A stretch of 20,689 nt of DNA from Basidiobolus ranarum (Eukaryota; Basidiobolomycota; Basidiobolomycetes; Basidiobolales): the NCBI GenBank assembly GCA_040143965.1, contig JASJQH010000222.1, positions 1-20,689 on the forward strand. The letters run 5' to 3'. Made by a program: the position numbers and the translations under genes. Shown one piece after another: positions 18,101 to 20,689 of the stretch. Within the stretch, counting starts at the first letter, position 1. Every line of letters starts with the position of its first letter. Below the pieces are notes generated by a model. It was not told where the DNA came from and did no database searches. It worked only from the letters and a program-made list of their open reading frames with translations.

Positions 18101-18642
18101 ATTCACCTGTCAGGTACTGGTCATTTTGTTTGGTAACCATATTCACACTTTTACATTTTCCCATTTCTCGTTTCCGCTTCCACTTCCGTTCCCAGACCAC
18201 TTTTAATAATTGTAATTTCCTAATGCATTTATCATTTCCCTTTATTTCAATCTCACCTTCTACCGGTGAACAGCATCTCAGTACAGTATTTTGAATCATC
18301 ATTTCTCTCTTCACCTTTGTATAAAATCAGTGAGCCCTCCATTACTTGGCATTTTCGAGATTTCTATAAAGATACCATCTGCAACAACATTATCTGCTAC
18401 GGCATGATAAGATTGATCATATAATCTATTTGTACCTGGTGACCTATGCTGGTGACATGTACTGTGGTACTAAATTAGCCCATCGTTACGCTTACGAATA
18501 TGGCAAGTACCATCGAAAGCAAATATATTAAATCAATGGCCAAAAGCATCAGGAAGTAGGAATTTGACACCAACTTCCTCTGTGGGTTGGCTTGGTTGGT
18601 TTTCTTAAAAAGAGTTCTATCATCTAAATCCACATTCGATAG

Positions 18643-18684
18643 CATCAGGTGACTGGCGATTTTTGGATCCCATCAGGTGACTGG
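18643..18684 (+). repeat. 14-bp direct repeat
   Basis: CATCAGGTGACTGG occurs exactly at 18643-18656 and 18671-18684, start to start 28 bp. Its role is unknown. Confidence 0.6.
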
Positions 18685-19751
18685 GACTCTTATGGTATTC
18701 ATCTCTTGTTAACACCACTTTCAAGGTGAATGGGGTGTTATAAGTATGCACGAAGATAAGTAAACACAGTGGCAAAGAAACGACGTTACAGTTACGCCTT
18801 TTCTCCCATGCCGAGCCTACCGTCTTAACCTTCTATTCCTCATATATCGTAGGTGATCGGTGTTTAGAATGGGTGCTTGGAATGGGATTGATTCGAAATG
18901 GATGATTTTCTTCCAATTCATACGGAGTATTTCTTGGGCCCATATCCCGAAGTGAGTGAAACCTGGATAATAAACGAATACCAAAACTGGAATCCATCAT
19001 CATAGATAATTTTCTATTCATGAATTAAACTTCATATTCGTGGAGAACTTGTCTAACGTGGATAAAAAAGAATCCATTGAAAAAACCATTCGTATCACTG
19101 TTATTAAAACCTTGTCCAACTCATGAGACTTCGTTCAACTTACCAGTACCACTACCACTACCCTTGCACGACCATTACCCTCCCAGTGATCTTGTCTTCG
19201 GTAGATTCACCTGATGATCTATATTTGGTGATCTTCTTGTGGGGTTATCTATACGGTGGTAATGCAAACTTACCCATATTTGCGATCTATCAATGCTATC
19301 TGGTTTCCTGCATGATTCTACTCACGAGTTTTGTTACAGCCTCTACTAATACCTGAACGTTCTTTGTCTCGGTTAGTTGATTCATCCAGTCCAGTCGGCT
19401 TTTTTTCCATATGAGACTATGGTCACATCTGAGTGGGATACATGCAGATAAGTTTCAGATCCATAGAATATAATCACCAATAGAACTCCGAGAATGTACT
19501 AGGTATTTAGCGATATTTAACTAGCGGTATTTATCGGTAATTAGCTCAAGACCTTCCAAATCATTCGCTTTCATGTTGTTTCATAAAATATCAGAATTAC
19601 CAAATATAGTGGAGTGGTAGGTTGGATTGTCTTTTACTTTGTGATTATGAATTCAGCATTCTATTTGGTGGATATCCGGTTATGGCGCTTCTATAGCTGG
19701 CGAATTGGCGAATGGATTGAGTAGAGAATCATCAAGTATGGCTAGCAAGAA

Positions 19752-19767
19752 TTAGGGTTAGGGTTAG
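19752..19767 (+). repeat. Interstitial telomere-like repeat (TTAGGG)
   Basis: TTAGGGTTAGGGTTAG is the second short run of the telomere-type hexamer in the window, on the same strand as the one at 13472. Confidence 0.6.
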
Positions 19768-20579
19768 AATCAAGGTAAGGGTGAGATGATTCAACTTGAA
19801 GAACGAAACGGATTAAAAGGTATGCTAGGCAAAGATCCGATTCATCCGATAAATGATCCGTTAAACGAACTAAAAATATCTTCGTTACTACATCCGCATT
19901 AGATGAAAATCATCACTAAGCCACAATGGATAATATAGTTGAAATATTTTGAGGCTTAAATTGAACAGTTGATTTTGGTCTTTTATGGTCTTGGTAGTTT
20001 ATCTAGCATTTCGTATGATCACTGGCTTACTTCACTATTAATGTTTCATTCTGCTATTTCTTTAGTCATCATGAATTCTTTATGGACGCTTAAAGTTGAT
20101 GTAAATGATGAGTGTTCGTTAATCTTATAACTATTTTTACTTTTAATGTGAACTGGCTTCCATTCCATTCCAAACGTACCTAAGCACTAAGCTATTTAGT
20201 GATGGTTTACCATTCTAGAGTTAGATTTCTATTTGTTAATCCAACTGCAGGAAATATAGAATATAACGTTTCTGGAGAGTATGTATAATATGTAATAATG
20301 GAAATTCTGGGTGATTGGTATACCCAGGAATCTCCTATTTTCAACCATGGATTATAATCCTTTTTCCAACTATCAATCAGATGAGTATTGGTATAATGAA
20401 TGCGAGAAGAGATGAAAGACACGTTGCAATCAGATCAAATATGGATTGTCAGTTACTAATTCATAGATGAACAAGACTCTAATGTTTCCATCTCTAAACT
20501 GGACATCACAGTTTCACTTGGCCAATCGTAGGTAACAAGTCAGTCATAAACAAATATCAAAGAAGTCTAAGGATATATG

Positions 20580-20689
20580 TGTTGAAATTAGCATTGCCTA
20601 AACACCTATATAGTCATATATAGCTTAGTACTTAGTTATCTTATATTTCACTAAGATATTATCCATTATTCTCATAAGGAATTTACTTA
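20580..20689. mobile_element. LTR-like repeat at window edge, partial view
   Basis: These 110 nt match 10938-11047 with three differences by my count, starting at the same TGTTGAAATTAG and running off the end of the window. Its left flank differs from that of copy 1, so the boundary is real. High identity suggests recent movement or duplication of the family. Whether it is a solo LTR or the left end of a longer element cannot be seen here. Confidence 0.65.

Larger units (their letters stand above)
18101..20689. other. Intergenic region, right end of window
   Basis: This 2.6-kb AT-rich region starts with the CSL 3' UTR. It holds a 14-bp direct repeat (CATCAGGTGACTGG at 18643 and 18671), a TTAGGG-like run (19752-19767) and an LTR-like repeat at its very end. 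Open frames of 60-100 codons occur but none shows recognisable protein sequence. No RNA gene was recognised. Confidence 0.6.

Noticed and set aside
18051-19356. Several 60-100-codon open frames on both strands after the CSL gene
   Set aside because: They are rich in Lys/Arg/Ser/Phe runs typical of translated AT-rich spacer, lack family motifs, and overlap each other.

Overview
This is nuclear DNA of a filamentous fungus. It is AT-rich, with wide intergenic spaces, introns of about 57-93 nt with GTAAGT-like donors and CTRAY-like branch sites, and TTAGGG-type repeats. Five protein genes are recognisable: a class IV-type chitin synthase (5' end outside the window), a White Collar-2-like PAS/GATA regulator, a mitochondrial alternative oxidase, a secreted S9 dipeptidyl-peptidase V-type serine peptidase, and a CSL (CBF1/RBP-J/Suppressor of Hairless/LAG-1) transcription factor. 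CSL genes are missing from most filamentous ascomycetes. Together with the intron-poor gene style and AT richness, this suggests an early-diverging lineage (Mucoromycota or a neighbour); that placement is inference.

Layout: 3-1760 (+) chitin synthase; 2481-3771 (-) WC-2-like, convergent with it; 4618-5997 (-) alternative oxidase in seven exons; 5998-8607 a 2.6-kb divergent intergenic region with a diverged ~160-bp tandem duplication just upstream of the oxidase; 8608-10662 (+) DPP V-like peptidase in one exon; 10663-15088 a 4.4-kb repeat-bearing gap; 15089-18100 (+) CSL factor in one exon behind an ATG-free leader; 18101-20689 non-coding sequence ending inside a dispersed repeat.

The genes do not form a pathway or biosynthetic cluster. 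They look like ordinary housekeeping and regulatory loci: wall synthesis, light/clock-type transcription, respiratory bypass, extracellular proteolysis and developmental transcription. I found no new defence, toxin or metabolic system. The most interesting non-gene signals are a stop-free 93-nt intron, a multiple of three, just before the WC-2 zinc finger; a perfect palindrome carrying AATAAA on both strands between the two convergent genes; LTR-like repeats with matching TGTTGAA/TTCAACA ends, one copy repeated at the window edge with only three differences in 110 bases; and the hairpin-bearing tandem duplication upstream of the oxidase.
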